Source: Helochares maculicollis (taxonomy: Eukaryota; Arthropoda; Insecta; Coleoptera; Hydrophilidae). Taken from it: a stretch of DNA of 45,440 bases. Positions 1-11,442 of the stretch are shown here, one piece after another. Both the position numbers and the translations under genes were made by a program. The stretch lies in the NCBI GenBank assembly GCA_033557835.1, contig JAWQRO010000264.1, forward strand, positions 1 to 45,440, written 5' to 3'. Under the pieces are notes generated by a model. That model saw only the letters and a list, made by a program, of their open reading frames with translations. It had not been told where the DNA came from and ran no database searches. Each line of letters begins with the position of its first letter. Position 1 is the stretch's first letter.

Positions 1-38
1 CGTGCGTGCGTGCGTGTGTGTGTGTGTGTGTGTGTGTG
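1..38. repeat. (CGTG)n/(TG)n microsatellite
   Basis: Three to four CGTG units run directly into an uninterrupted TG tract. It is a simple sequence repeat cut by the window edge, with no coding content. Confidence 0.95.
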
Positions 39-110
39 TTAGCAAAAATGGTCAAAATTAAAAACATAACTATCATCACTTAATATCATAGTAATATATG
101 TCAATTATAA

Positions 111-184
111 GCGAACTTATGGGTCAGTAATCATGACATCCACTTTGAAACGCCAAGGTACTGCGTTCGAATCTGGGCACGCCA
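111..184 (+). repeat. tRNA-like sequence (decayed tRNA or tRNA-derived SINE head)
   Basis: The stretch carries a B-box-like GTTCGAATC inside a weak T-arm. An A-box-like TGGGTCAGTAATCATGAC lies about 35 bases before it, and a GCACGCCA end could pair partly with the GCG at 111-113. It is followed by T-runs that would stop RNA polymerase III. T-arm and acceptor-stem pairing are imperfect and I cannot settle an anticodon, so this is more likely a pseudo-tRNA or SINE head than a working tRNA. Confidence 0.4.
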
Positions 185-860
185 GTTTTTTACTTTTTTT
201 TTTGCTACAATTTAATAATGTAAAATTAATTTACAATTGAAAAATTAAGCGTTGTTATAAATTTATATTACTAGCGTACAAAATATTAGAGTTGAAAATT
301 AAAGTTGGTTAAAAACATTTGATGTACGCCGACTGTGATTTGCATGCACATGGAGATTTCACCTTAAATCGTATGCTGCTTCTTCTTCGTCTATTGCATT
401 CGGCGTCGATTCTCAGCCTATCGGTTTCATTTATTAGGTTATAAATTCACACTTTCAAATGAGACTATAATGTAGGTTAAGAGGCGTTCAATCTTGCATA
501 TTTTAAAGAAAATTTTTGGCTGGCACTCTAAAGAATACATTTTATATAGTTTCAGCTCGCAATTATGAAAATTTTGTTTTATTTTTGTATCGCATATAGG
601 TGTTTGTAGTTTTGATATTATTAATTGCAGTTACTTTTATGCATTACAAATGTTGATACGGGAATGTACATCTACTTTTTAGCACATAGAAAACCATAAG
701 TGGTTTCTCATTCCCGATAACAATTTTTGAGATATAAGTGTCTTTATGAGAGACAATTTTATCATCTATTTATCACTTTGGCAAAACAGGCATATATTAA
801 TCTCTTGAACTGATATTCTTAAATTTTCATATTTGAACTATTCAGTGTATTTTAACTTAC
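185..860. other. Vps13D intron (partial), no further feature seen
   Basis: The exon ending at 861 has a GTAAGT donor reading leftwards, so this stretch is the beginning of a Vps13D intron that continues past the window edge. Apart from the tRNA-like segment I see no exon with usable splice sites and an open frame. Confidence 0.6.
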
Positions 861-1065
861 CTGGATATTTTCATTGCCAAAATTATCTTCCTTCTGATTT
901 TCTTCATCATCCTCATCATTATCCAAAAGAAGGTTAGAAAAACTTTGCTGTCTTGATGGTAAAACACAAACTAATTCACGGATAATAGTTAATTGCAAAA
1001 CTGAGTCATGGAGAATTGGCTTTGCCAATGTTTCACATGAATATAATATTTCAGGACGACTCATC
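861..1065 (-). CDS. Vps13D: Vps13D exon 8 (residues 1477-1545), last exon in window
   Basis: Acceptor TTATTTTAG, then MSRPEILYSCETLAKPILHD and LQLTIIRELVCVLP, followed by a very acidic tail (DNDEDDEENQKED) that is probably a loop off the groove. It ends at NIQ before a GTAAGT donor in phase 0. The next exon must lie left of the window. Confidence 0.85.
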
Positions 1066-4000
1066 CTAAAATAACAAAAGTAGAATTTACGTTTAAACAA
1101 TGCATTAATGATATTCTTCAACAACAGAAATTGTTCAAAATTACTTACAAAGGACCTGGAACTCTCCTAGTTGTTGTATCTAAAGAAAATAAATTCATGT
1201 CTTTTACTTCAATGAAATAATTTTCACATCTCATTCCATCACTGACAGATTCCGAAGTACTTGTTTCTCTTACATTTTTATTAGTAACACTTATTTTTCC
1301 TAAGTGTGCAACAAATACCTGTAAGCTATTGCTAGATCGAGGTAGGACTACTACAGGACTATCCAATACGATGTCTAACCTAAAAAAATTTTAAAAAGTA
1401 TTGGCAATTTTATTACTAGCTTTCAATTTTATATGTAATTAGTTCTAGGACGATATTGGTGACTCATAATAGTAAAAATAATTACTTTAAGTCAATCACA
1501 AAGTTGTTATCATCTGGACTATAAGGAGTTTGAGGTATTGTGTCTCGAACTGACGAATATCCTGAGAAGCTGTGATCCATCGAACTACTTCTTCTTCGAC
1601 GTCTTGGTGAAGCAACATCAGAAAATGAGAATGCACTGCTATAAATTGAAGCAGATAACCTAGAGTTCATGTAAAGAGATTGAGCTATTGCTTCAGCCCT
1701 AAAAATGAATTAAAATAATTAGAACAGAACTCAATGATAATGAATTTTAAATGATAGGTTGAAAATATAAGGCATGAATAAATCTAAAAGTGGATCTTGT
1801 AGTTGATGATTTAAAAACAATCACTATGAGCAATTGGAATATTGTACATGCCAAAATTCACAAAGGAAAAGTCTCGACTTCATCAATATCAGTTACTCTT
1901 TTAGCAGACATACTTATTACAATTTTAAAAACGAAACTTCAGTAGGTCTGAGAATCTCAAATAATATTTCTATATTATGTCTGTTACAAATAACTTTACA
2001 TATAATTTGATTCATGCAAATAAATAGTTTTGCGGAAATTGGATGACACCTTATAAAAGTATAGTCATAGCTGAAAGCAGACTTTTTTTGATCATTACAG
2101 ATTTGTTTCGCAGCAATTGTAAACCTATTGATGATGCTTAATATGAAACAGTAAATAAAACAACATATTGTAAAAGACAAAAAATGAAGATGGATTAATA
2201 AAAAAAGTGGTTACTAAAAAAGATAATGCTTACTTTGCGTGAACTAGTCCTAAAGCCATATCAGTTGCAGCAGACTTAATCGATCTTGCTAAATTAGCTA
2301 GGTACTGTTTGAATTCTGTTGCACAAGACTTTAGTTCCGCAACAAACTGGGGTGAATGTGTGTACCACAAAGAGGCCATGCGAACAATAACTTCAGCAGA
2401 GTCATTTTCTTCTTCTTCAGATGGCTCCAAATGCCTCACTACTTTAAAACTGAATGCCTTATTTTCTTGTTCAGAAAAGCTGGCAGACATCACGTATAAC
2501 GGGTGAGTATTGTCTAAAAGAGGGTCTTTGCCCACGCTGACAATTCTTTGATGCATTTGACCCTCAGGTGTTAAGTCTAGAAGCTGTAGGCCTCCCAGAG
2601 ACCCTTCGATGACTATGGACGAGTCCACTGTTGCTTGGATTCTAGCTTCGCTCATTGTTGCGGTACAAATTTTTTTGCCAACTAAGTGGCCATCTTTTAG
2701 GACGCCTCTAAGAAGAAGGACGTTTAGCCGGTGGAAGTCAAAAGTCACCTCAGTTGTACCTAACTTTGGAGAATATTGTTGTGAGAGCGACTCTGTTGAT
2801 GTGTGTGAGCTTTGAGAGATTGTTGTGGCTGGATTGTTAACTGTGGGCTTTTGTGTTTTAAACTCAGGAAAGACACGCCTCGAAAACCCAATCAGTTCCA
2901 CAATAGTTTCTTGATTGGCTATTATATCCAAATTATTGAATTGTATGTTGGCTATTTGGATTGGGTCTAAGCTATTGACTAGGACTACTTCAATGCTGAT
3001 GAGAGCTTCAGCATCTAAAATGGGGGCACCACCCCTGTTTGTGAAGGATGGGCCAAATTGAGGTACTGGAGGAGAAGAAGCTAAGGATGATAAGGCTTGT
3101 TTGAGGGCAATTGGTGATGTGGCTGCAGCTCGGATGTTTGGATCTGGACTACCGGGAGACATTGGAGACGTAGGTTCGCTGTCTCTGAGACTTCCAGACA
3201 TGGAGTCCATGCCTACATGCTTATGGCTCGCCACCAAGAGCTCAAAGTCAGCGCCGAAAGTCTGTAAGGCATCTACTAAGAGTAGGCCATGTACGGTCAA
3301 AGTAATGCTTATGTCAATGGGTCTTTTGGTGAAGCACATTTTCACCCCAGAGACTTGAAGTTCAGCGACGCTTCGTCCCCTGCTTTGGACTTCCAAAGCC
3401 ATATGCTCTACGGTAAATTGGAGTATAAATAGTCGAGACATTTCAATGCTGGTGTCAAGGCTGTAGGTATCTTCTTCATTTTGTAAGTTAGAATCTAACG
3501 TTTCGTCTATTTTAACATCAGGAGCCATAAAGGGTGATGGTAAACCAGTTGCTGAAATGATATTAGCCAGAGTTCGTGCTGAAGCTATTTTATATTCATT
3601 TAAATGAGCTACTAGCTTAGGCAAAGTTGCCGTTAGTGACAAGCTGGGGTACAACGGATCCATTGTGTGGACTACCCGCCTCTCTATGAGTAACGATATG
3701 TTAAATCGGTCCAAAACATGTAGAGTCGATGTTCCTTTGTTATGCGCATATCGCCAATTATCTTTTACTTTGCCTATTAAAATTTGTAGATCGTTTAGTT
3801 CAACGCAGTACCGATCATATAATTTTTGGTGTAGATTATTTTCTGTCAGTTTATCATCTAAAGTGAGAATACTGCCTGACTTAGCAGTCTTTGCCATCTC
3901 TGAATCACTTTCTTGGCTCCCAGGAGGTGTTGAGCAAGGTGTCATGAACATTTCGTCATCTTCACTTTCTTTAGGAGCCAATGCTGCTATCCCTGCTGCA

Positions 4001-7000
4001 GTTGACCCCATCGCAGGCACCCCTGCTGCTGCTCCAGACTTCAGAGCAGCATTGAAGAACTTTTCTGGATTATTCCGCAACTGCAGGCGACCAAAATCAA
4101 TCACAGCCATAGCTGAATTTGAATCTGTAAAATTTTCAACAAAAAATATCTGAGGAGCAGTAATATCCAACTGGAGTTCCCAGCTTTTGCGAGTTGCTAT
4201 CCGCCCATCCAAAATTTGCTCCCAATTCTTCATGATCTCCTTTTTAGTCCTCGACTTCATAGCCTAATAAACAAAATATTGATTTCCATGAACACAAAAT
4301 AATACTTGGAACAAATTATCTAAATATCCATGTCATATTATTTTGTACATACATAGAGTGAGAAATTTATATTTTCAGAATTATTTTGACTAGATACTGT
4401 AAAATGGAGTAAGTATGGACTGTTCAAAATTTTTCGAACAAAATCAAATTATTTTGAAATACTTTTTTATCACTGTTCCTATGGTTGGATTTAATTAACA
4501 CTATTTTCCATATTAAATTATTTTATTGAGGTATCACTTATTTTATTGAAATAAAACATTTACCATTTCCCAATACGTATCTAGTCACATGGTCAATTTA
4601 GGATTTCCTATAAAAAAAATAGGCTTTCAGTTTTCATATTTAGTGATATTGTTTACAAAAGACATTTTTACTAAAATCAATAATTAGTGAATTTTTTTAC
4701 ATATAACATTATCTTTATAGAAAATAGTATTACATTTGCTACATATCATCTATCTCATGTGGATTCAACATGAATATGTAAAATATATTAACGCTAGATT
4801 TATAGTTTTTAATGTAGTGAGTCAATTTTACTTAAAAGAAAATTGATTTTGTTTCGCAAAGAAAATAGTTCCAAATCAATTTATGTTATTTATGTATCGA
4901 GACATTTTTTTATATGTAAATGTTGTTTTTTAAACATATTTTCTGCAAACATTTCAGTAACATTAGCACATATGTACGCAGGGTCCATTCATACTAGGAT
5001 GCTCAATAGTTTTTGGGTCAATAAGAATAGACGTTCCTACTAACCTAATTTTTTCTCTATGTTGGCATACTCTCCATATGAAAGTATGTGAAGTTTCATT
5101 TTACTGTTAATTCATTATTTACAAGCCATTTAGTTTCTATATCATTGAGTGACAAAGAGATTTAGTAGAAGCCTTAGGCATCTCATTGGGCAGTGTAAGC
5201 AATATTTTGACTGAAGTATTGGGTTTCAGAAAGCTGTATGCACAATGGGTGCCCCATTTACTAACAATGGAACAAAAACTCATTCAAATGTAATTTTATC
5301 ACCATGATCATGAATCAAAACAAAAGGCTAAACAGTGGTATGAACGTGGTTCTTCAGCTTTGAATTAAGTTCATGTCCAGAATTCAGCCAAAAAGTTGAC
5401 TTGGCCTCTAGCGACTTCCATTTGTGGCCAGATAAAAAAAATTCATGAATCGAAACCTAGTATTATGCGATTCTTTAAAAGAAAGAAAATTCTTTCCTGC
5501 ATCAGTAGTATGAATTTTTGTCAATGAAATGGATTTGTTCTTGATATTTTCTTTTGACTCTTTGGCCAAGTGGAAAGAAAAATATAATTTTGAAATTATT
5601 ACAGAAGTGGTAGTCATCTATGAAAGCCTGCTTTAATGCTGTATGTTCAGGTTGTTTGGTCAAATATATCCACGTCATACTTGATGTTATTATAAAATGT
5701 ACTGTTTTCGGAAGAAAATCACTTCGATTTATAGTTTTGTGGAAGGAAATATTTCATTCACAACCTAAATATGGCTGTGCAAACTAGTGCTACAAATTTG
5801 TTCAGGGAATATATGGTATGCTAGGTTTCATTCTTACCAAAGCAGGATAAACCATTTATAGGGTATTTACTTCTAATATCGATTGCCAGCAAAAATTTGG
5901 TGGTAAATTTATTTGGCATGTATTGCATAAATTAGTATACTGCTTTGGTAGGGTAGATAGCAGATTTATTATAAATTTTGTGTCAGGTATGTAACAAACA
6001 TGGCTATTCTACATATATCTATCTCATATTTTTTTTATCAAAGCAGATTTTATTCTTCAAACCGTATGAAACAATGCATATCTACAAACCGAAACAAGTA
6101 TAATTTTGGTTTTAGCATTTGCAGTTGGACCTAAGGTGTCTTTGAATATGGTATAACCTAGTAATCTACCTACATTTGTACTTTCTGTCAATATTTTTCA
6201 TAAAGTTCTCATACCAACTGTGTCAGATGAAATTTCTATATTACAAGATGCATCTAAACCATTTTCGGTTTTAGAATTATAAATAACACTAGCTCTATTT
6301 TTAATAGGAGCTATGTAACAAAGATCTTCATTTTCCCTTGCTCTAAAGTTCTAATCAGTTGGCTTTTTTTATAGAACTTGGCATTGATATTTGCTATACA
6401 GACTAGTGTTTTGTTGCTATATTTAAGAATTGTCTCAATTAGAAAATTCATTTAGCCAAAAGTAAACTTTCTTGTTAGTAGTGAATATGAAAGAGAATTT
6501 ATTTAAGTTTTGTTATATTATATCTGAAAATATCGTTTTGAAGCATGGAGTTGGTAAAGAACTGGAAATAATTTCTTTGCAATGATTAAGGGTATTATTA
6601 TGAAGGAAACCAGTTTTATAATATAGTTTTTCTTTTTTTACTCTTGTCTAGAACATCTAATTTTGGGAGTATAACTCTGTGCCTTTTGAGGTAACATGTT
6701 TGGCTATTTGCTCAACTGTTTGATTTGGATGGACAAAAAAGTGACATTTTAACCATGAAAACAAAATTTGAATATGTTTTGATTAAAGATTAAATAATGC
6801 TTTACTTAAATTAACCAGTTTATATCTACATTTACTTCCTTAAGGCTTTGAGGTATCTTCAACATTTGAAACAGCAAATAAATGTGCTGTTTTTCCAAAA
6901 CTCAATCTACATAAATACTTAATTTCACAACTTGATCATACTGGTGCAATTTGTAGTGCCTAATCAAGTGGAAAATATTAGTATGCTAATGAAATATATA

Positions 7001-10000
7001 AATAAAGTACCAATTTTAAACTTATATAATATTGTTTAATGGAAATTAAATACACATTCCAAACAAAAATTACGATGCAACTAACAGAAATAATGACTCA
7101 AATTATGAATGAATGTTAAAATTTTATGACAGTTTGTCTTTTGTACTTTTGATTTTAGAAATCTCTGCTATGTATGCCATATCATATATTTTCAAGAAAA
7201 ATAAAATTACTTACCTGAATTTGGGATTGTGTTATAGATCGCTTATGTGGAAGACACAGAAATTCCGTCAGCCATCTCACAGCGGAGGGTTGATATACCA
7301 CATCCAGATTTTTTGTCTTTATACACAGTCTATAATCACAGCTTGTATTTTCAGGTCTTTTTTCATAAGCTAAATAAAATAAATGTTCACTCAAATCCTC
7401 TGGCCTAGTAACAACACTAACTCGAGGGCTTGGTCCCCTTGATCGAGTAGGATGCCCGGACCTGTCATGACCTGGAGGTCCAATTAGAACAGGAAATAAA
7501 CTATTAAGCGTAAATTTATCACGCAAGAACAAAGCACCAAGTGAAAGTTCAACTAAATGAGATGATGATCTCGGTCGACTCACTATGTTTAAGCAGAGAT
7601 TTTTAAATTGCAGTTCAATCATAGGGATGTTTTCTTTGGTATTTTCTTGCATTGTGCACAAACTGAAAGTCCCACTCTTTAGCGTGAAGGAAAACTGTCC
7701 AAAAACTACATCCCTTTTTAGCAAAGTATTATTTTCTGCTGAATCTGTCAGAGCTTTAAGAATTTCTCCTTCTAATTGTGCTGTTTCAGATGACGGTACA
7801 TTTAAATTTTCAGCTGAAGATGATGAATACCAACCCATCCATGTTGGGAACCATCTCACTAGCATACTACGTCCTGCTGAATTGCCAGTATTAACTCTGC
7901 ATGATTGCGAAGGCACTGCTCGCATTGATATTTCACGTAATACTTTTAATTCTTCGAAATCCCGATTCCACTCAACTGTCTCTTTTAATTTTTTTTCATC
8001 GGCTGTTAAGGTTATAGTTGGGGTGATAAGGATTTTTGTATAAATTTTGACATAGTGGATGTTTTCATTAGCTCGAATTAAGCAGGTCTCCCATGTGGGC
8101 CTCGGTTTACAAATTGATGGTAACCTATCTGGGTAGTGGCAGCTTAAAGCATAAAGCCACCATGCTCGGGCATCTTCTTTAATGTTACAGGCAGGTCTGT
8201 AGCGTCTGTAGGCTCTGTAACGAGCTACATCATCAAGGCCACGGATACAACGGACCATTTGGTCATATTGCCACTATGGAAAGAATATAAGCTTTAGTGC
8301 ACTTCTTTTCAAAATTGTATGAGTTTTTCTACAAATTGGAGTTGTAGTATAATTGTGACTGAATTCCACAAGTCTTATGAGCCCTATAAAAATCTTTTAT
8401 TAATGAAATCGATAATGTAACATAATATCAGTATGCGTGTGTAGTTTGATATTAAAATTTCTCAATTTTTCGCTAACATGCTTGTTTGCTTCTTAGTCGA
8501 GATTTAAAAAAATAGTTAAGCCATCAATGTTTGTAGTGTAGCTTTTCTTCAACATATTTATTTATTTTAATTTTACATCTAAAATGAGTTCTGCTCCATT
8601 TAGTTTTGGAGATGTCAGTAGGGTATCAGCCAAACTGATGCAGAATAAATAATGTAAATAGTAAATAAGTGAACATAAATATTGTATGTAGTTAATTTGT
8701 ACATAGTAAATAAATTAAGAAATAAATATGTGGCCTTTTTAGTTGATTAGTAAAGAACTTCGAATTACAAAAAACATAACCATAAAACACTAAAATTATT
8801 AGAATTAGATCTTCAGTCTGAGCAGTCAGCTTTAAATAGGAAACAAACTATGTTTAGAGAAAAAGATGATCCAAGTAAAACTTTTAAAAATAGATATTTT
8901 TATACTATAGATTATGTACTAGACATCAATATCGTAAAGAATTGCTTCAAAGGTGGTTTTAGGTGGCCACACGTATGCTTGAGCATTATAATTTTACTGT
9001 TCATTTATAGACAGACATCACATTTTAATGAAAAATTCTTCTGGTTCTTAAATAATTAAAATCATATTGTATTGATCCGGAATGGCTGACCACTAAAATC
9101 TCACAGTTTTTGATTTAGTCATTTATACTTTGTTTTTTCGTAAGCTAAGTTCTGCTAGTTGATAACTGCTGCAGTCTTTCCAAAATAAAAGGTGGTTATA
9201 GTACTGATATTTTAGATAAATAAAATAATATTTCTTCTGTCCCAAATTATGGCATGTGAAGTGTTTGATGTCAACTTAATTTGAACTTAAGCATTTTTTA
9301 AATAAATATTGATTTTATTATTATAAATTTAAAGCAAACTGTGGGCTCTAGCCAGAGCCGCTTCATTAGAGGATTACTACACAGAGGTGTGAATCCTTTT
9401 TGGTGAAGGTTTTCTTTGATCAAGAGTTTAATTTTCTAACTGTTGCCATATATAATACCATTTTTAGTTCTCAAGGTCAGAAGTTCATGTTTTTCATACA
9501 CTATTTGCTTCCAATTGTTATATTTTTTTTAAATTTTCTGTGGCTTTTCAATCAAATTCTCTTTTCTTCAGTATTTCTTCTAAGCCTTCATTTCATTTTA
9601 TGGATAGTTTGCCTCTTGATCTTCTTTCTTGAGTCTTTGCTTCCCAAACTTTTTTCACATGCATATTGTATTTCGTTCTAATTAGGTAACCACCTCAGCT
9701 GTCTTTGTTCAATTTTATCAACCTTTTCTTACATCTGTTGCAGACTCTGGCCAATTTTGTAATAACTATGAGTTGTAGGTATTTCATTTGATTTAATTCC
9801 ATTAAATTTTTATTAAAATGACTAAATCTGTCAGGCCTTTGCTCACCAAGCAAGATCAAAGTCAAATCTGTTGACAGCTTTGTTCATGGTACCACTACTC
9901 AATTTGTCTTCACGTTGCAGTAAATTTTGAAAAATTGCATTTCGCTGGTTACAAGTCAATTGTTTAGTCGTTTGATCTCTTATACACAAACCAATATTTT

Positions 10001-11442
10001 CTTCAATTGTACCTTCCATATTTTCATTTTTGTAGTTGTGCATTTAGTTTTATGCTCTTTTTGATAATTTTGATTCACAAGAAGCTGCCTACATAATTAA
10101 AATGAATTAATTGTTTTTATCCGCATAGAAGAGTTAGCTGGATTACATTTTAATTGCAAAAATTTCTGTACCATAATTTGAGACAGAGGGAGAAACAGTA
10201 TAAGTTATTTATAACTCATATATTTAAAATATGCTGTATCATCCCATGGTATCTCACCCCTTAATGGATTCCTTTAAACTTGATATTAAAAATTAGTCTT
10301 CAAAATTTAAAGCACTTACATCAACTAGTTTCAAAGGAACTTCTTCCAATTGGAGATCACATGCTATCCTAGGTTGATCGGTGCTACGTAATGGTTGCTC
10401 ACTTCTGTTTCTTTTAATATGTGCTTGGGCACTCACAGGTGACATTATGAAATTTTGAGTATATTGACTACTTTGCGTAGTTGACATTGCTGCCTAAAAT
10501 ATTTGATTGTGATATTAAAATGATGTATAAATTAAGCAAATAACTTACTGCGAGCTCAGTAAGGTTCATTTTGGAGAGGAGCTCAGATTCCCCTAGTTGT
10601 GTCCAATAAACAGCTAGCTTCTGCATGTCCAGTAGTTTATAAGAGCACCCTGTGCTTTCAGCATGCGAAAATCCAGGAACCCAATAGTTATCACAGCTTT
10701 GTGCCGATAATGACTCAATACTAATGCCGAATGCAACTGGTTGGTTAGAAATGCTAACGTTGTCTTCATAGCGAATGTGGACATCTCGAATTTTTAGTTG
10801 TAAGTTTTCTATGATGTCAGAGATGAAACCAGTTCCATAGCTTAACCAAGAAGAGTAAGTGGATGCATAATAAGTTGAACTGTTCTCTTTAGATTCAGTT
10901 TCAATACGCCATCGTGCTTCCAAATTATCTAGTGCACCTAATTTTAATTCCTGAGCTGCTAATTCTTCTGATACCGCATCCCACTGAAAATATATTTTGT
11001 AACTTAAAATTGCTTCAGAGACCTCGATTGTCAAGACAAATCTGTTTTGGTCAGAATAGATCAGATAATGATAGGATAGGTCAAATTAGGACAAGAAAAA
11101 CCTAATGAATGATGGAATAAGCTATAACTAAAATATTTTATATTATATATTTACCTCCTGGTATGGTAGTGGAGTTGCTACCAAGTATAGCTGCTCGATT
11201 AAGATAACCCATGGCTGAGACTTTATTTGCCTAACTGGTATCTGCAGTTTCACTTTACCAATAAACCCAGCTTTTATTTGCACAGGGAGTCCAACATGCC
11301 TTAAAGCATCCTTTTTGAGTGGAAGATTTTCTAACTCGACCTCCCCAGAAAGTAAAGCAATGCTCAATTGATCGGTATTTAAATTTTCTACATATTTGCC
11401 CAAATAGTTATTTAGGACCCATGCTGCTAAGCCTTCTAACAT
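861..11442 (-). CDS. Vps13D: VPS13D bridge-like lipid-transfer protein, N-terminal 1545 residues (8 exons, gene continues left)
   Basis: Eight exons (11155-11442, 10549-10983, 10320-10493, 7215-8273, 2234-4263, 1486-1698, 1149-1379, 861-1065) splice with GT-AG borders and keep one frame for 4635 nt. The start MLEGLAAWVLNNYLGKYVEN is the chorein N-terminus, and later segments follow animal VPS13D rather than VPS13A/B/C: RDVHIRYEDN, ARAWWLYAL, KVKDNW, TVHGLLLVDALQTFGADF and LDSPVVVLP. By family knowledge VPS13 proteins form long hydrophobic grooves that carry phospholipid between membranes at contact sites; VPS13D acts at ER-mitochondria and ER-peroxisome contacts and is needed for mitochondrial shape and clearance. 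The UBA, VAB and C-terminal domains would lie outside the window. A short exon may be missing between exons 4 and 5. I see no frameshift or stop, so the gene looks functional. Confidence 0.95.
1149..1379 (-). CDS. Vps13D: Vps13D exon 7 (residues 1400-1476)
   Basis: It opens LDIVLDSPVVVLPRSSNSLQ and continues FVAHLGKISVTN, a strongly conserved VPS13 strand pair, then YFIEVKDMNLFSLD. Borders are TTTTTTTAG acceptor and GTAAGT donor, and the phase continues correctly from exon 6 into exon 8. Confidence 0.92.
1486..1698 (-). CDS. Vps13D: Vps13D exon 6 (residues 1329-1399)
   Basis: The exon completes the split codon from exon 5 and ends two bases into a codon at GTAATT. It encodes a short helix (AEAIAQSLYMNSRL) and then a Ser/Arg-rich disordered stretch with SPRRRRRSSS, SVRDTIPQTP and YSPDD before re-entering the groove at FVIDLK. 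The basic Ser-rich part resembles kinase target sequence; that is inference. Confidence 0.88.
1699..2233 (-). other. Vps13D intron 5
   Basis: A 535-bp AT-rich intron with GTAAGC donor and TTTTTAG acceptor on the minus strand. I see no repeat or embedded gene in it. Confidence 0.85.
2234..4263 (-). CDS. Vps13D: Vps13D exon 5 (residues 653-1328)
   Basis: This 2030-nt exon enters in phase 0 (GCT ATG AAG) and leaves after two bases of a codon at GTAAGC. Landmarks are WELQLDITAPQIFFVENF, IDFGRLQLRN, an acidic/proline linker EDDEMFMTPCSTPP, YCVELNDLQILIGKVKDNW, TVHGLLLVDALQTFGADFELL and FNNLDIIANQETIVELIGF. All occur in this order in animal VPS13D. The acidic TP-rich linker near residues 754-764 may be a VAP-binding site (see findings). 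Confidence 0.95.
4264..7214 (-). other. Vps13D intron 4 (2.95 kb)
   Basis: A large intron between exons 4 and 5. It holds a mariner fragment (about 4992-5420) and otherwise AT-rich sequence without recognised content. Both flanking exons are phase 0 here, and comparison with remembered VPS13D proteins suggests a small phase 0-0 exon could be hidden inside; I could not locate it. Confidence 0.8.
4992..5420 (+). mobile_element. mariner-like element fragment (5' terminal repeat plus mid-transposase)
   Basis: Starts TACTAGGATGCTCAATAG and continues about 70 bases in close similarity to the end of the element at 25048-26019 (reverse complement), including the GTATGTGAAG.TTCATT stretch at about 5085. 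In the plus frame around 5165-5290 it encodes EALGISLGSVSNILTEV and then WVPHLLTMEQK, the helix-turn-helix and linker of mariner transposase. A later piece reads VQNSAKKLTW. N-terminal codons and the catalytic region are missing or unreadable, so it is a dead copy inside the Vps13D intron. Confidence 0.8.
7215..8273 (-). CDS. Vps13D: Vps13D exon 4 (residues 300-652)
   Basis: The exon opens WQYDQMVR after a CCATAG acceptor and ends SQSQIQ-like at a GTAAGT donor, phase 0 to 0 over 353 codons. It contains the VPS13 landmark ARAWWLYAL, a helical segment FEELKVLREISMRA, then beta-rich RBG repeat sequence ending YQPSAVRWLTEFLCLP, which is the usual end of the second conserved VPS13 block. Confidence 0.93.
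8274..10319 (-). other. Vps13D intron 3 (2.05 kb)
   Basis: AT-rich intron with GTAAGT donor and CCATAG acceptor. The part around 9340-9780 carries a LINE tail; the rest shows nothing I can name. Confidence 0.8.
9340..9780 (-). mobile_element. LINE 3'-end remnant (RTE-like reverse transcriptase C-terminus)
   Basis: On the minus strand, with stops and frame changes, the sequence reads VWEAKTQERRSRGKLSIK, then NEGLEEILKKREFD and KATENL. This is the pattern of the post-RT C-terminal domain of RTE and related LINEs (RRxRGRPxxxWxEGIEE...W). It is heavily mutated. Assignment is by pattern only; a different LINE clade is possible. Confidence 0.5.
10320..10493 (-). CDS. Vps13D: Vps13D exon 3 (residues 242-299)
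   Basis: This 58-codon exon is phase 0 at both ends, with acceptor ATTTTAG and donor GTAAGT. Its last part, IACDLQLEEVPLKLVD, matches the conserved strand seen in VPS13 proteins just before the WWxYA region. The first half is a polar, probably flexible linker. Confidence 0.9.
10549..10983 (-). CDS. Vps13D: Vps13D exon 2 (residues 97-241)
   Basis: The acceptor TTTTCAG precedes TGGGATGCGG, and the donor is GTAAGT after GCA (phase 0 to 0). The exon contains LQLKIRDVHIRYEDN and AFGISIESLS, the conserved end of the extended chorein region. The stretch before it, with a charged helix ending in LEARWR and a Ser/Tyr-rich linker, is typical of VPS13 N-termini. Confidence 0.93.
11155..11442 (-). CDS. 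Vps13D: Vps13D exon 1 (residues 1-96, chorein N)
   Basis: The ATG at 11442 begins MLEGL, the expected VPS13D N-terminus; the codons in front of it are TTG ATA ATC, so no earlier ATG competes. The exon holds the chorein signature YLGKYVENLNTDQLSIALLS followed by GEVELENLPLKKDAL, the opening scoop of the lipid groove. It ends at GAG before a GTAAAT donor in phase 0. The intron after it is only 171 bp. Confidence 0.95.

Noticed and set aside
365..415. A minus-strand segment reading ESTPNAIDEEEAAYDLR before a GT looked like another Vps13D exon.
   Set aside because: The only AG in front has no pyrimidine tract, and with the phase 0 end of the preceding exon the frame hits a stop after six codons.
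3665..4153. 162-codon plus-strand open frame opposite Vps13D exon 5.
   Set aside because: Antisense shadow of a conserved exon.
9400..9681. 93-codon hydrophobic plus-strand frame in Vps13D intron 3.
   Set aside because: The opposite strand carries LINE C-terminal signatures, so the hydrophobic reading is the complement of a Lys/Glu-rich retroelement tail.
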